Under the pieces are notes generated by a model, which saw nothing but the letters and a program-made list of their open reading frames with translations, made no database searches and was not told the origin of the DNA. This document shows positions 1-7,932 of a stretch of DNA of 64,000 nt, piece by piece; the stretch's first letter is position 1, and every line of letters begins with the position of its first letter. Origin of the DNA: JALCSJ01 sp036788835 (GTDB lineage Bacteria > Bacillota > Negativicutes > Acidaminococcales > Acidaminococcaceae); the NCBI GenBank assembly GCA_036788835.1, contig DAIQMR010000007.1:24020-88019 (forward strand), in the 5' to 3' direction. The translations under genes were made by a program, and so were the position numbers.

Positions 1-58
1 TGTAATGAAGATTACTGAAGAACTTTTGCGTCATATGATTATTAAAAAAGACGAATAA
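1..58 (+). CDS. rpsF: 30S ribosomal protein S6, C-terminal end only
   Basis: The open frame entering the window ends at a TAA at 56-58 and encodes a tail ending LRHMIIKKDE. This matches the usual end of ribosomal protein S6, which binds with S18 on the platform of the small subunit. Only about 18 codons are visible. The identification rests on the tail and on the following ssb and rpsR, because rpsF-ssb-rpsR is a conserved operon in Firmicutes. Confidence 0.85.
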   Translation, partial: VMKITEELLRHMIIKKDE

Positions 59-78
59 GCAGAGGGAGGTAGATTAGT

Positions 79-516
79 ATGAACAGGATTATCCTCATGG
101 GCCGCCTTACCAGGGACCCGGAAGTGCGTATTACACCAACGGAGAAAACCGTTTGCACATTTACCTTAGCTGTTGATCGCCCATTCACCGGAAAAGATGG
201 ACAAAGAGAAGCAGATTTTATCAACATCGTTGTATGGGGTAAATCTGCGGAATTATGTGGAAACAATGTTTCCAAGGGACAAAGACTCTTAGTGGAAGGC
301 CGTTTACAACTGCGTAATTACGTAGGCAAAGACGGCAATAAACGCTATGTTACCGAAGTTATCGCAGACCGTATTGAGTTCATTGAGCGCAAGAGCTCAG
401 GGACTAACCCGGCCGCTGTTAAACCTGCCGGTGGCACAGAGGAAAAAACAGAAGAGAAAACCGGCATGGAGAGCTTCGGTTCTACCGTTGGTTTTGATGA
501 AGAGATCCCATTTTAA
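79..516 (+). CDS. ssb: Single-stranded DNA-binding protein
   Basis: A 145-residue SSB that coats single-stranded DNA during replication and repair. The N-terminal OB fold (about residues 1-105) starts MNRIILMGRLTRDPE. A low-complexity Glu/Lys/Thr-rich linker follows, and the acidic tip DEEIPF recruits partner proteins. Length is slightly short for the family because the linker is short. The start is supported by a GGAGGT about 10 bases upstream. It lies between rpsF and rpsR, as in Bacillus subtilis, and should be co-transcribed with them. Confidence 0.97.
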   Translation: MNRIILMGRLTRDPEVRITPTEKTVCTFTLAVDRPFTGKDGQREADFINIVVWGKSAELCGNNVSKGQRLLVEGRLQLRNYVGKDGNKRYVTEVIADRIEFIERKSSGTNPAAVKPAGGTEEKTEEKTGMESFGSTVGFDEEIPF

Positions 517-532
517 CAAGGGAGGTTAAAGA

Positions 533-787
533 ATGTATAATAATAACAATGCCAATAAACGCGAAAGAGGCGGACGCCGCCCCAGAAGAAAAGTTTGTTC
601 TTTCTGCGTAGACAAAGTGGAAGATATTGATTATAAGGATGTAGCAAAATTAAGCAAGTTCATTACTGAACGCGGTAAGATTTTGCCCCGTCGTATCTCC
701 GGCACTTGTGCTAAGCATCAACGTCAACTGACCATCGCTATTAAGCGTGCCAGGAACGTTGCTTTGCTTCCGTTTACAGCTGAATAA
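533..787 (+). CDS. rpsR: 30S ribosomal protein S18
   Basis: An 84-residue S18, partner of S6 on the 30S platform. The N terminus is basic and Asn-rich, as is common, and is followed by RRPRRKVCSFC, DYKDVAKLSKFI and RGKILPRRISGTCAKHQRQL, which are the hallmark S18 core. A GGGAGG lies about 8 bases before the ATG. The gene is 16 bases after ssb, and a strong terminator follows at 796-826, closing the rpsF-ssb-rpsR unit. Confidence 0.98.
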   Translation: MYNNNNANKRERGGRRPRRKVCSFCVDKVEDIDYKDVAKLSKFITERGKILPRRISGTCAKHQRQLTIAIKRARNVALLPFTAE

Positions 788-795
788 GCAATCTG

Positions 796-826
796 AAAGA
801 CAGACCTTTTATGGTCTGTCTTTTTT
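796..826 (+). terminator. Rho-independent terminator after rpsR
   Basis: The 11-bp perfect stem AAAGACAGACC / GGTCTGTCTTT has a 6-base loop and runs into a T tract. It ends the ribosomal operon before the DUF2232 gene. Confidence 0.9.
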
Positions 827-875
827 AGTGGAAATATAGTAAAATAGGGGTATCTTTTCTTGAGGAGGAACCTAT

Positions 876-1844
876 TTGGTAATCAAAAAAACATCTGCCC
901 TGGTGGAGTCGGCGATTTTAGCCGCCATAGCAGTTATCTTTACTCTAGCGGGGGAATATATTCCCCTTGTGGGCATGTTCACTAATTTGTTCTGGCCCCT
1001 GCCTATTATCTTATGCGGTCGCCGAAATGGACTGAAATGGAGTACCCTTTGTTTATTGGTTACAGCCGCCATTATCGCTATGCTGGTTGGTCCTTTGACT
1101 GCTTTAACCACAGTACTGCTGCTGGGCATTATTGGCCTGGTAATGGGAGAAGGCATGCGGCGGAACATGAGTCCCGGGAAAATTCTTCTGGTAGGCACCA
1201 TGGCTTCTATTGTTTCCATTGTGCTGAGCATTGCCGCCGGGTACTTCTTGCTGCACATTGATGTGGCAAAGAATCTTACAGATAGTTTGGAACAGAGTTT
1301 TTCTCTGACCATGGATTTGTACAAAAAAACCGGCATGTCTTTGGCCCAAATGGGAGAAATGCAAGCCCAGATGGGTGCCATCACGAAAATGCTGAAAATA
1401 TCCCTGCCGGCCATTGTTTTTCTTTCTGCCCCTATTACGGTCTTGATTAATTACTGGGGAGCCAGGAAAGTCTTGTCCAGAATGGGGGAATATTATCCCT
1501 GGTTTCCGCCCTTTGCCCAATGGCAGCTGCCTAAAACCGCTATTCTGCCTTATTTATTGGCTATAGGTTTACTTTTTCTCATGCGGAACCGGCCGGAACA
1601 TGTTTTGTATATTTTGGGGTACAATTTATTTATCTTTTTTAATGTTATAATGGTAATCAATGCTTTAGCGTTGATTTATTGGTATACTATTACCAGGCAA
1701 AAAAGCAAGGGACTTTTTTATCTCGGTTTGTTTTTAGTGTTTTTCAGTCAGCTGTTTTCTCAGCTGGCAGTTATTGTTGGGGCATATGATATAATTTTTG
1801 ATTTTCGCAAATTGCGCAAGCGCCCTACAGAAAGCGAAAAATAG
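876..1844 (+). CDS. yybS: DUF2232 (YybS-like) multi-spanning membrane protein
   Basis: A 322-residue polytopic membrane protein with about eight hydrophobic segments and short loops. It sits between rpsR and the gdpP homologue, exactly where yybS lies in Bacillus. The family (DUF2232) has no firm function, although its fold resembles ECF-type S components. The start is a TTG, chosen because AGGAGG lies about 8 bases upstream and no other start is near. gdpP follows after 14 bases, so the two are probably co-transcribed. Confidence 0.8.
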   Translation: MVIKKTSALVESAILAAIAVIFTLAGEYIPLVGMFTNLFWPLPIILCGRRNGLKWSTLCLLVTAAIIAMLVGPLTALTTVLLLGIIGLVMGEGMRRNMSPGKILLVGTMASIVSIVLSIAAGYFLLHIDVAKNLTDSLEQSFSLTMDLYKKTGMSLAQMGEMQAQMGAITKMLKISLPAIVFLSAPITVLINYWGARKVLSRMGEYYPWFPPFAQWQLPKTAILPYLLAIGLLFLMRNRPEHVLYILGYNLFIFFNVIMVINALALIYWYTITRQKSKGLFYLGLFLVFFSQLFSQLAVIVGAYDIIFDFRKLRKRPTESEK

Positions 1845-1858
1845 AAAGAGGAAGCTAT

Positions 1859-3922
1859 ATGGAGAAAGTGCAAGGCGGTATTGGGAACTACCTGCAAATA
1901 ATCGGTGCCGTAGCCGGCGTTGTCATTATTATCTGCGGTGTTATTTACGCCAATATTTTCTGGGCGGCCATTGGTTGTATTATGGAGCTGGTGGCTTATT
2001 ATTTCAGTCAGAGGCATTCCAAGATTATGGAAGCCTGGCTTAATCACTATATGGATACTGTGGTCCGTAATATTGAACGTGCCAATAGTTATGCCGTTCA
2101 TCGGATTCCCGTGGGCATCGGGGTTTTTGACAAGCAAGGGCAATTACAGTGGAAAAACAAGCTTTTTGCCGAATGCACGGGAACCAGCAGTGAAGTGGGC
2201 ACGGCCATGGAACTCATTCTGCCGCCTCCGGACAATAAATTTGCCACTTTGCATCTGCGGGATACAGATAAGCAGATTAAGATCGGGGACAGATCTTATA
2301 ATATGCTGGTTCGCCGGATTCTTACATCTGAAGAGAGTAACGACGAGACCGGTGTGGTAGTTTATCTGATGGATGTTACCGATCGGGAAAGGCAAAAGAA
2401 ACGCTATGAAGAAGAAAGAGTCTGCATTTGTTACGTGCAGTTTGACAATTACAGTGATGTGATGAAAGGCCTCAACGAAAGCACCAGAGCTAATTTGTCC
2501 GTAGAAGTGACGAAAGCTATCGGCAGCTGGGTGGATGAAATGAAAGGTATTTACATCCGTTATGCGGATGATTTGTATAGTCTGGCTATTAGCAGAAAAG
2601 CTTTGGCTGAAACTATAGAACGCAAATTTGATGTTTTAGACAAGGTGAGGGACATTAAAGTCGGTAACAAACTGGCTCCCACTATTAGTATTGGTATTTC
2701 CGGGGAAGAAAAAAATCTTTCCGGGTTAGGGCAAAAGGCCCAGTCCTGCCTGGATTTAGCTTTGGGCAGGGGCGGTGATCAGGCCGTTGTGGCTCAGGGC
2801 GGCGAATTGCTCTTCTTCGGAGCCAAAGGAACTGTGCAGGCCAAGAATACCAGGGTACGGGCCAGAATTGTGGCTCAGGCTATCCATGAGCTCATAAGCG
2901 CTGCCAATAAAGTATTCGTTATGGGGCACATGAACGAGGATTATGATTCCATAGGTGCGTCTATTGGTGTGGCGAAAATGGCTATGGATCTCCAGAAGGA
3001 AACTTATATTGTCACCAGCGGTCAAGGATCTTCTCTGGCAAGACTGGAAACCGTGTCTAAGGATCAGGCTAAGCCCTATTTGGACTTAGTGGTAAATGAA
3101 GAAGAAGCGTTAAAACATATTAGCGATGACAGTCTGTTGATTTTGGTGGACCATCACCGGGAAATGATTACGGCGGCACCTAAGGTGCTGAAAGCCATTC
3201 GCAAAAAGGTTATTATTGACCATCACCGCAGGGCAGAAGATGCCATTAAGGATGTAATCCTTCAATACATGGAGCCGTCCTCTTCCTCATCCAGTGAGTT
3301 GGTAACGGAAATGCTCCAATATTACGATGATAAAATGCAATTAAGCTCCGTGGAATCCACAGCTCTCTATGCCGGGTTGATTGTGGATACTAAGAACTTT
3401 GCCGTGCAAACCGGTCAGCGGACCTTTGAGGCGGCAGCCTATCTGAGAGGCAGCGGTGCTGACCCCAGAATGGTATTCCAGCTGTTTAGGGATACAGAAC
3501 AGACTATTGTTAACCGGGCCAAAATCATTGCGGAAATGAAGGTCCCGCTTCCCGGTGTGGCAATTTCCGTGTTCAGGGATGCCCCGGAAAGTCCGGAAGT
3601 TCCCCTGATAGTAGCTCAGGCGGCTGACGAGCTTTTGACCATGGATGATATTAAAGTCAGCGTAGTTATGAGTGAAAATGCCCAGGGCGTTGGTATCAGC
3701 GCACGAAGCGACGGGACGGTAAATGTTCAGGTTATCATGGAAGAATTAGGCGGCGGCGGTCACCAAACTGTGGCCGGGGTCCAAGCCAAAGGCGTTACCG
3801 CCGATGAATTAATCCCCAAAATTATTGCAATGGCAGAAGAACAAATGAAGGAGAATGATAAAGATGAAAGTAATTCTACTACAAGACGTGAAGAAGCTGG
3901 GCAAAAAGGGTCAGGTAATTGA
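1859..3922 (+). CDS. gdpP: Cyclic-di-AMP phosphodiesterase GdpP (DHH/DHHA1)
   Basis: A 687-residue membrane phosphodiesterase that should hydrolyse c-di-AMP. Visible order: two N-terminal membrane helices (about 15-55), a PAS-like domain (about 80-170), a degenerate GGDEF domain carrying RYADD instead of GGDEF (about 185-300), a DHH domain with GHMNEDYDSIG and LVDHHRE (about 345-500), and DHHA1 with GGGGHQTVAG near the C terminus. The catalytic Asp/His residues look intact. The last ~20 codons, which are hydrophilic, overlap the start of rplI by 59 bases in another frame. The family usually ends close to the GGGGH region plus about 30 residues. Confidence 0.95.
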   Translation: MEKVQGGIGNYLQIIGAVAGVVIIICGVIYANIFWAAIGCIMELVAYYFSQRHSKIMEAWLNHYMDTVVRNIERANSYAVHRIPVGIGVFDKQGQLQWKNKLFAECTGTSSEVGTAMELILPPPDNKFATLHLRDTDKQIKIGDRSYNMLVRRILTSEESNDETGVVVYLMDVTDRERQKKRYEEERVCICYVQFDNYSDVMKGLNESTRANLSVEVTKAIGSWVDEMKGIYIRYADDLYSLAISRKALAETIERKFDVLDKVRDIKVGNKLAPTISIGISGEEKNLSGLGQKAQSCLDLALGRGGDQAVVAQGGELLFFGAKGTVQAKNTRVRARIVAQAIHELISAANKVFVMGHMNEDYDSIGASIGVAKMAMDLQKETYIVTSGQGSSLARLETVSKDQAKPYLDLVVNEEEALKHISDDSLLILVDHHREMITAAPKVLKAIRKKVIIDHHRRAEDAIKDVILQYMEPSSSSSSELVTEMLQYYDDKMQLSSVESTALYAGLIVDTKNFAVQTGQRTFEAAAYLRGSGADPRMVFQLFRDTEQTIVNRAKIIAEMKVPLPGVAISVFRDAPESPEVPLIVAQAADELLTMDDIKVSVVMSENAQGVGISARSDGTVNVQVIMEELGGGGHQTVAGVQAKGVTADELIPKIIAMAEEQMKENDKDESNSTTRREEAGQKGSGN

Positions 3923-4319
3923 GACCGCAGAAGGTTATGGCCGGAATTATTTGCTGCCTAAGGGTTTGGCAGAAGAAGCCAGCACTCAAAATTTGAACAA
4001 AGCGAAACAGACTGCAGAAGTGGCGGAGCACAGAGCTGCCCAAAAAAAGGACGAAGCTGTTCTTTTAGCCTCCCAGTTAGAGAAGGTTGTTGTCAAAATG
4101 AAGGCTAAGGTAGGAGCCAATGGGAAGATGTTTGGTTCCATTACTTCTAAAGATGTGGCAGAAACCTTAGTGCAGCAGACGGGTCTGGTAGGGGTGGACA
4201 GAAGAAAGATTGAACTGCTGGAGCCGGTTAAAGGCCCGGGTAGGTTTAATGCCATCGCTAAATTATTACCGGAAATTGCGGCAAAATTTGTCGTAGAAGT
4301 AGAGGAAGACAATGATTGA
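3864..4319 (+). CDS. rplI: 50S ribosomal protein L9
   Basis: A 151-residue L9, a two-domain protein at the base of the L1 stalk. The N-terminal domain begins MKVILLQDVKKLGKKGQ and contains GYGRNYLLPKGLA; a long helix links to the C-terminal domain. I place the start at the ATG at 3864 rather than 3855, because GGAG ends 10 bases upstream and family alignments begin at MKVIL. The gene begins inside the end of gdpP and overlaps dnaB by 8 bases, implying coupled translation. Confidence 0.96.
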   Translation: MKVILLQDVKKLGKKGQVIETAEGYGRNYLLPKGLAEEASTQNLNKAKQTAEVAEHRAAQKKDEAVLLASQLEKVVVKMKAKVGANGKMFGSITSKDVAETLVQQTGLVGVDRRKIELLEPVKGPGRFNAIAKLLPEIAAKFVVEVEEDND

Positions 4320-5643
4320 TAGAATACCGCCGCAAAACATTGAGGCAGAGCAAAGTGTCCTGGGGGCTATGCTCTTGGACGGTAATGCCATAGATCGAGT
4401 AGGGGAAATCCTCCGGCCGGAGGATTTTTACCGCCAGGACAATCGGATTATTTATGAGGCCATTCTGTCCCTGAGGGAGAAAAGTCAGGCTGTGGATTTG
4501 GTCACGGTAACGGAAGAATTGCGCCGGTTAGGCAAATTGGAAGAGGTAGGGGGCACTGCTACAATTACCGCCCTCTCTAATGCCGTGCCTACTGCTGCCA
4601 ATGTTATGTACCATGCCAAGATTGTGGAAGAAAAGGCTCTCCGCCGTCAATTAATCAGCGCAGCTACAGATGTGGCCAGCACCGGTTACGAAGAAGAGGC
4701 GGATATTGACGAGACCATTGACTCGGCGGAACAAAAGATTATGGCGGTAGCCAATCGGAAAAACACCGGGGAAATATCTAAAATAAAAGATGTGGTAAAA
4801 GCCGCTATGGGCCGTATTGAAAAGCTATATGATTCTAAAGAAGCTTTTACGGGACTGCCTACCGGTTTTGCAGATTTTGACAGAATGACCAGCGGGCTCC
4901 AGCCTTCCGATTTGATTATTGTGGCGGCCCGGCCCAGTATGGGGAAGTCCAGTCTGGTACTGAATATTGCCCAGCATGTGGCTTTAAAGGGCAAGAAGTC
5001 GGTAGCATTTTTCTCTTTGGAAATGAGCAAAGAACAACTTGTTCAGAGGCTGCTCTGCTCCGAAGCAGGTATTGATGCCTCCCGTTTGCGCATTGGTCAG
5101 TTGCAGGATGAGGAATGGCCCAAGCTTGTTCAGGCAGCAGATAGGCTCAGCAATGGGAAAATTATGCTGGACGATACTCCCGGTATTACGGCCCTGGAAA
5201 TGCGCAGTAAGGCCAGACGCTGGAAGAACGAGAATGGGCTGGATCTTATTATTGTGGATTATTTACAGTTGATGCAGGGAAACAGCAAGCGCAGTTCAGA
5301 CAACAGGCAGCAGGAAATGAGTGATATTTCCCGGTCCTTAAAAGGTCTGGCCAGAGAGTTGGATGTTCCTGTGATTGCCTTGTCCCAGTTAAGCCGTAGT
5401 GTGGAAAGCCGTACCAGCAAGCGTCCTATGCTCAGTGATTTGCGTGAGTCAGGGGCCTTGGAGCAGGATGCGGATATTGTGGCGTTTATTTATCGTGAGG
5501 ATTACTATGATCCGGAAACGGAAAATAAAAATATTGCAGAGTTTATTATTGCCAAGCATCGTAATGGGCCGGTAGGAACGGTAAATCTGTTCTTCCAGAA
5601 AGAGCTCACAAGGTTTTATGATTTAAGTAAAAATCAAGAGTAA
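4312..5643 (+). CDS. dnaB: Replicative DNA helicase DnaB
   Basis: A 443-residue hexameric helicase that unwinds DNA ahead of the fork (called DnaC in Bacillus). The N-terminal domain starts RIPPQNIEAEQSVLGAMLLD. The RecA-like domain carries Walker A ARPSMGKSS (about residue 205), SLEMS, the Walker B-like LIIVDYLQLM, and the arginine-finger region KHRNGPVGT. Length is normal. No intein is seen. It is the last gene of the rpsF-to-dnaB block. Confidence 0.98.
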   Translation: MIDRIPPQNIEAEQSVLGAMLLDGNAIDRVGEILRPEDFYRQDNRIIYEAILSLREKSQAVDLVTVTEELRRLGKLEEVGGTATITALSNAVPTAANVMYHAKIVEEKALRRQLISAATDVASTGYEEEADIDETIDSAEQKIMAVANRKNTGEISKIKDVVKAAMGRIEKLYDSKEAFTGLPTGFADFDRMTSGLQPSDLIIVAARPSMGKSSLVLNIAQHVALKGKKSVAFFSLEMSKEQLVQRLLCSEAGIDASRLRIGQLQDEEWPKLVQAADRLSNGKIMLDDTPGITALEMRSKARRWKNENGLDLIIVDYLQLMQGNSKRSSDNRQQEMSDISRSLKGLARELDVPVIALSQLSRSVESRTSKRPMLSDLRESGALEQDADIVAFIYREDYYDPETENKNIAEFIIAKHRNGPVGTVNLFFQKELTRFYDLSKNQE

Positions 5644-5645
5644 AA

Positions 5646-5838
5646 GAACGACGATTGACACTAAAAGGTCGGTCACTCTCCCTACGGCTTGCGCCAATCA
5701 TCTTCGTGGCTCTTTTTCGTCGCCACTACGAAGAAAGCGATTTGGCACGATTCTTCACTGCGCCTATGGCTTGTGAGCGAATCGGCAATCTGCTTTTGGT
5801 CGAGTATGACCTCCCGTTTTTAGTGCTCCATCGTCGTT
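5646..5838. repeat. Intergenic element with imperfect inverted ends (MITE-like)
   Basis: The dnaB-nagA gap is filled by a ~193-bp noncoding segment whose ends mirror each other. The left end is GACGATTGACACTAAAA at 5650-5666. The right end, read on the minus strand, is GACGATGGAGCACTAAAA at 5818-5835. Beyond the ends lie further related bases (GGTCGGTCACTC versus GGAGGTCATACTC). The interior has no convincing gene; a 121-codon frame across it runs through the nagA terminator and is rejected. A similar end occurs at 21421-21447. Confidence 0.5.
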
Positions 5839-5851
5839 TAAAGTCAGAGAT

Positions 5852-5902
5852 ACACGCAAAAAAAGAGCTGCGGATAATATTGAAAAATTATCCGCAGCTC
5901 TT
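5852..5902 (-). terminator. Terminator of nagA
   Basis: Read on the minus strand, the 16-bp perfect stem AAGAGCTGCGGATAAT / ATTATCCGCAGCTCTT (arms 5863-5878 and 5887-5902) is followed by a run of eight T. It begins one base after the nagA stop codon. Confidence 0.93.
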
Positions 5903-5903
5903 A

Positions 5904-7040
5904 CTATGTTTTATATACGGACCTGCCTTTGACGAAGGTTTGGCAGATATTGCAGTTTTCGTCGAAGATGGTGATGTTGGCCAGTTTGTTAGCCTCCAGG
6001 GAGCCGATTTGGTCATCTAGGCCGAATTCTGTGGCCGGATTTAGGGTGGCCATGTTGACGACAGTGGGCCAATCGGCTTTGGTATTGGTCTTAAAGTTGG
6101 CTACCACTTTATTCATGGGAGCTACGGAACCGGCCATGGAGCCGTCTGCCAAGGTGGCTTTGCCGTTTTTTACGTAAACTTTTTGATTTCCCAATTCGCT
6201 TTCACAGTCACCTAATAAACAGGCTCGCATAGAATCGGTAATGAGAATAATGTTCTCCGGTGCTTTAGCCTTGAAAACTAGCCGTTGTACTGCAGGATGC
6301 ACGTGGACGTTATCGGCAATAAGCTCGCATTTCACGTGGGTATCCAGGCCTACTCCTACCAGGCCGGGAGCCCTATGATGAAGAGGACTCATGGCGTTGA
6401 ACAGGTGGGTAATATGGGAGGCCCCGGAACGGAGGGCATCCAGAGCCTGTTCGTAAGTAGCGGCACTGTGTCCCAGGGAAACAATAATGTCATTATCTAC
6501 ACAGGTTTCAATAAAATCGGGGCCAGTCAAGGTTTCCGGTGCCAGAGTCAAAATTTTTATAATATCTTTAAAAGGTTCCAAAAGACTAAAATCTGCCTTT
6601 TGGATATATTTTTCTGCCTGAGCCCCTTTATATCGGGGATTAATAAAAGGGCCTTCCAGATTGGCGCCCCGGACCAGGGCCCCTTCTTCTTGGTCACGGG
6701 CCTTTCTGATATTACTTAAAGCCGTGGCGATTCTGGCAAAATCATAGGTCATAGTAGTAGGCAAAAAATCTGTTACCCCGGTAGCAGGCAAAGCTTTAGC
6801 CATAGCACCAACGGCAGCAGTAGTTTCGTCCATGGCATCGGCGCCTTTAATACCGTGGAGGTGAATGTTGAAAAAACCGGGAGCCACGTAATGACCCTGG
6901 GCATCATAAATCCGGTCATAGTTTTCTGCCTGAAAGTTATCTCCGGTTTCTAGGGCTTGAATGGTGTCATTAAAGATAAGAATATGTTTTTCCTCTACGC
7001 TATGTGGTAAAATAAGTTTACCATTAATAATTGCTTGCAT
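5904..7040 (-). CDS. nagA: N-acetylglucosamine-6-phosphate deacetylase
   Basis: A 378-residue amidohydrolase converting GlcNAc-6-P to glucosamine-6-P and acetate in the cytoplasm. Metal-site motifs are visible: HLHG early, then EGPF, GHSAA, THLFNAM and ITDSM with the catalytic Asp. Length is normal. I use the ATG at 7040 because AGCGGTG lies about 6 bases upstream; the GTG three codons earlier sits inside that ribosome site. It is divergent from murQ-murP-mupG. This makes sense because MurQ and MupG action releases GlcNAc-6-P, which NagA then processes. Confidence 0.94.
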   Translation of the reverse strand: MQAIINGKLILPHSVEEKHILIFNDTIQALETGDNFQAENYDRIYDAQGHYVAPGFFNIHLHGIKGADAMDETTAAVGAMAKALPATGVTDFLPTTMTYDFARIATALSNIRKARDQEEGALVRGANLEGPFINPRYKGAQAEKYIQKADFSLLEPFKDIIKILTLAPETLTGPDFIETCVDNDIIVSLGHSAATYEQALDALRSGASHITHLFNAMSPLHHRAPGLVGVGLDTHVKCELIADNVHVHPAVQRLVFKAKAPENIILITDSMRACLLGDCESELGNQKVYVKNGKATLADGSMAGSVAPMNKVVANFKTNTKADWPTVVNMATLNPATEFGLDDQIGSLEANKLANITIFDENCNICQTFVKGRSVYKT

Positions 7041-7095
7041 AATTATCACCGCTTTTCTTAATTAATTATAACACATTGGCATAGGGGGACAACAA
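7041..7095. promoter_or_regulatory. Divergent nagA / murQ control region
   Basis: Only 55 bases separate the two start codons. On the minus strand a -10 TATAAT lies at 7065-7070, with a weak -35-like TTGTTG about 19 bases upstream. I cannot point to a clear murQ promoter; it must overlap the nagA start. AGGGGG at 7082-7088 is the murQ ribosome site. A shared regulator would have to bind here, but I see no strong palindrome. Confidence 0.5.
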
Positions 7096-7932
7096 GTGAT
7101 AGATTTAGATAAAATCGCAACGGAACAACGGAATAAAAAAAGCGTTCACATTGACCGGGTTTCTACTTTGGAAATGGTGAGAATTATTAATAACGAAGAC
7201 AAAAAAGTGGCAGAAGCTATCACTCCTTTACTGCCTAAAATCGCCCAGGCTGTGGATATTATAGCAGACCGGCTCCGTCAGGGAGGACGATTGTTCTACG
7301 TGGGCAGCGGCACTTCCGGACGGCTGGGGATATTGGACGCAGCCGAGTGTCCTCCCACTTTTAGCACGGAACCGGAAATGGTTCAGGGGATTATTGCCGG
7401 CGGTACACCGGCTATTTTTCGTGCCCGGGAAGGGGCGGAAGATTCCGAGTCAGGCGGCGCTGCAGATTTGGAGGCCCATAAGATTACCAAGAAAGATGTT
7501 GTGGTGGGACTGACTGCTTCCGGGCGGACACCCTACGTGGCCGGGGCTTTGGCCTACGCCAGAAAGCAAGGGGCACCAACCATCAGCATTACTTGTACAG
7601 ATCATCCTGAGGTGGGGAAGTGGGCAGATATTAGCCTGGAGGCCTTGGTTGGACCGGAGGTGGTTACCGGCTCCACCCGCATGAAGGCAGGAACTGCCCA
7701 GAAAATGATTTTAAATATGCTTTCTACCGGAACCATGATTCGTCTGGGGAAAGTTTACGGAAATTTAATGGTAGACGTGAAAGCTTCCAATAAAAAATTA
7801 GCAGCAAGAGCCCGGAGAATCGTGCGGACTGCCACAGGATGCACGGACCGGGAAGCAGACCTGGCTTTGACTAAAGTCCAGGGACGGGCTAGGGAAGCTA
7901 TTGATTGGTTAAGAGGGAATTATGACAAATAA
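7096..7932 (+). CDS. murQ: N-acetylmuramic acid 6-phosphate etherase
   Basis: A 278-residue SIS-domain lyase that cleaves the lactyl ether of MurNAc-6-P to give GlcNAc-6-P and D-lactate. It shows GSGTSGRLGILDAAECPPTF and a GSTRMKAGTAQK stretch typical of MurQ. It is about 20 residues shorter than the common ~300, mainly at the C terminus. It starts with GTG after AGGGGG. It overlaps the following murP by 11 bases, and the product feeds divergent nagA. Confidence 0.95.
   Translation: MIDLDKIATEQRNKKSVHIDRVSTLEMVRIINNEDKKVAEAITPLLPKIAQAVDIIADRLRQGGRLFYVGSGTSGRLGILDAAECPPTFSTEPEMVQGIIAGGTPAIFRAREGAEDSESGGAADLEAHKITKKDVVVGLTASGRTPYVAGALAYARKQGAPTISITCTDHPEVGKWADISLEALVGPEVVTGSTRMKAGTAQKMILNMLSTGTMIRLGKVYGNLMVDVKASNKKLAARARRIVRTATGCTDREADLALTKVQGRAREAIDWLRGNYDK

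Noticed and set aside
5655..6020. 121-codon frame between dnaB and nagA
   Set aside because: It runs through the inverted-end element, the nagA terminator and the antisense of nagA. There is no ribosome site and no recognisable protein.
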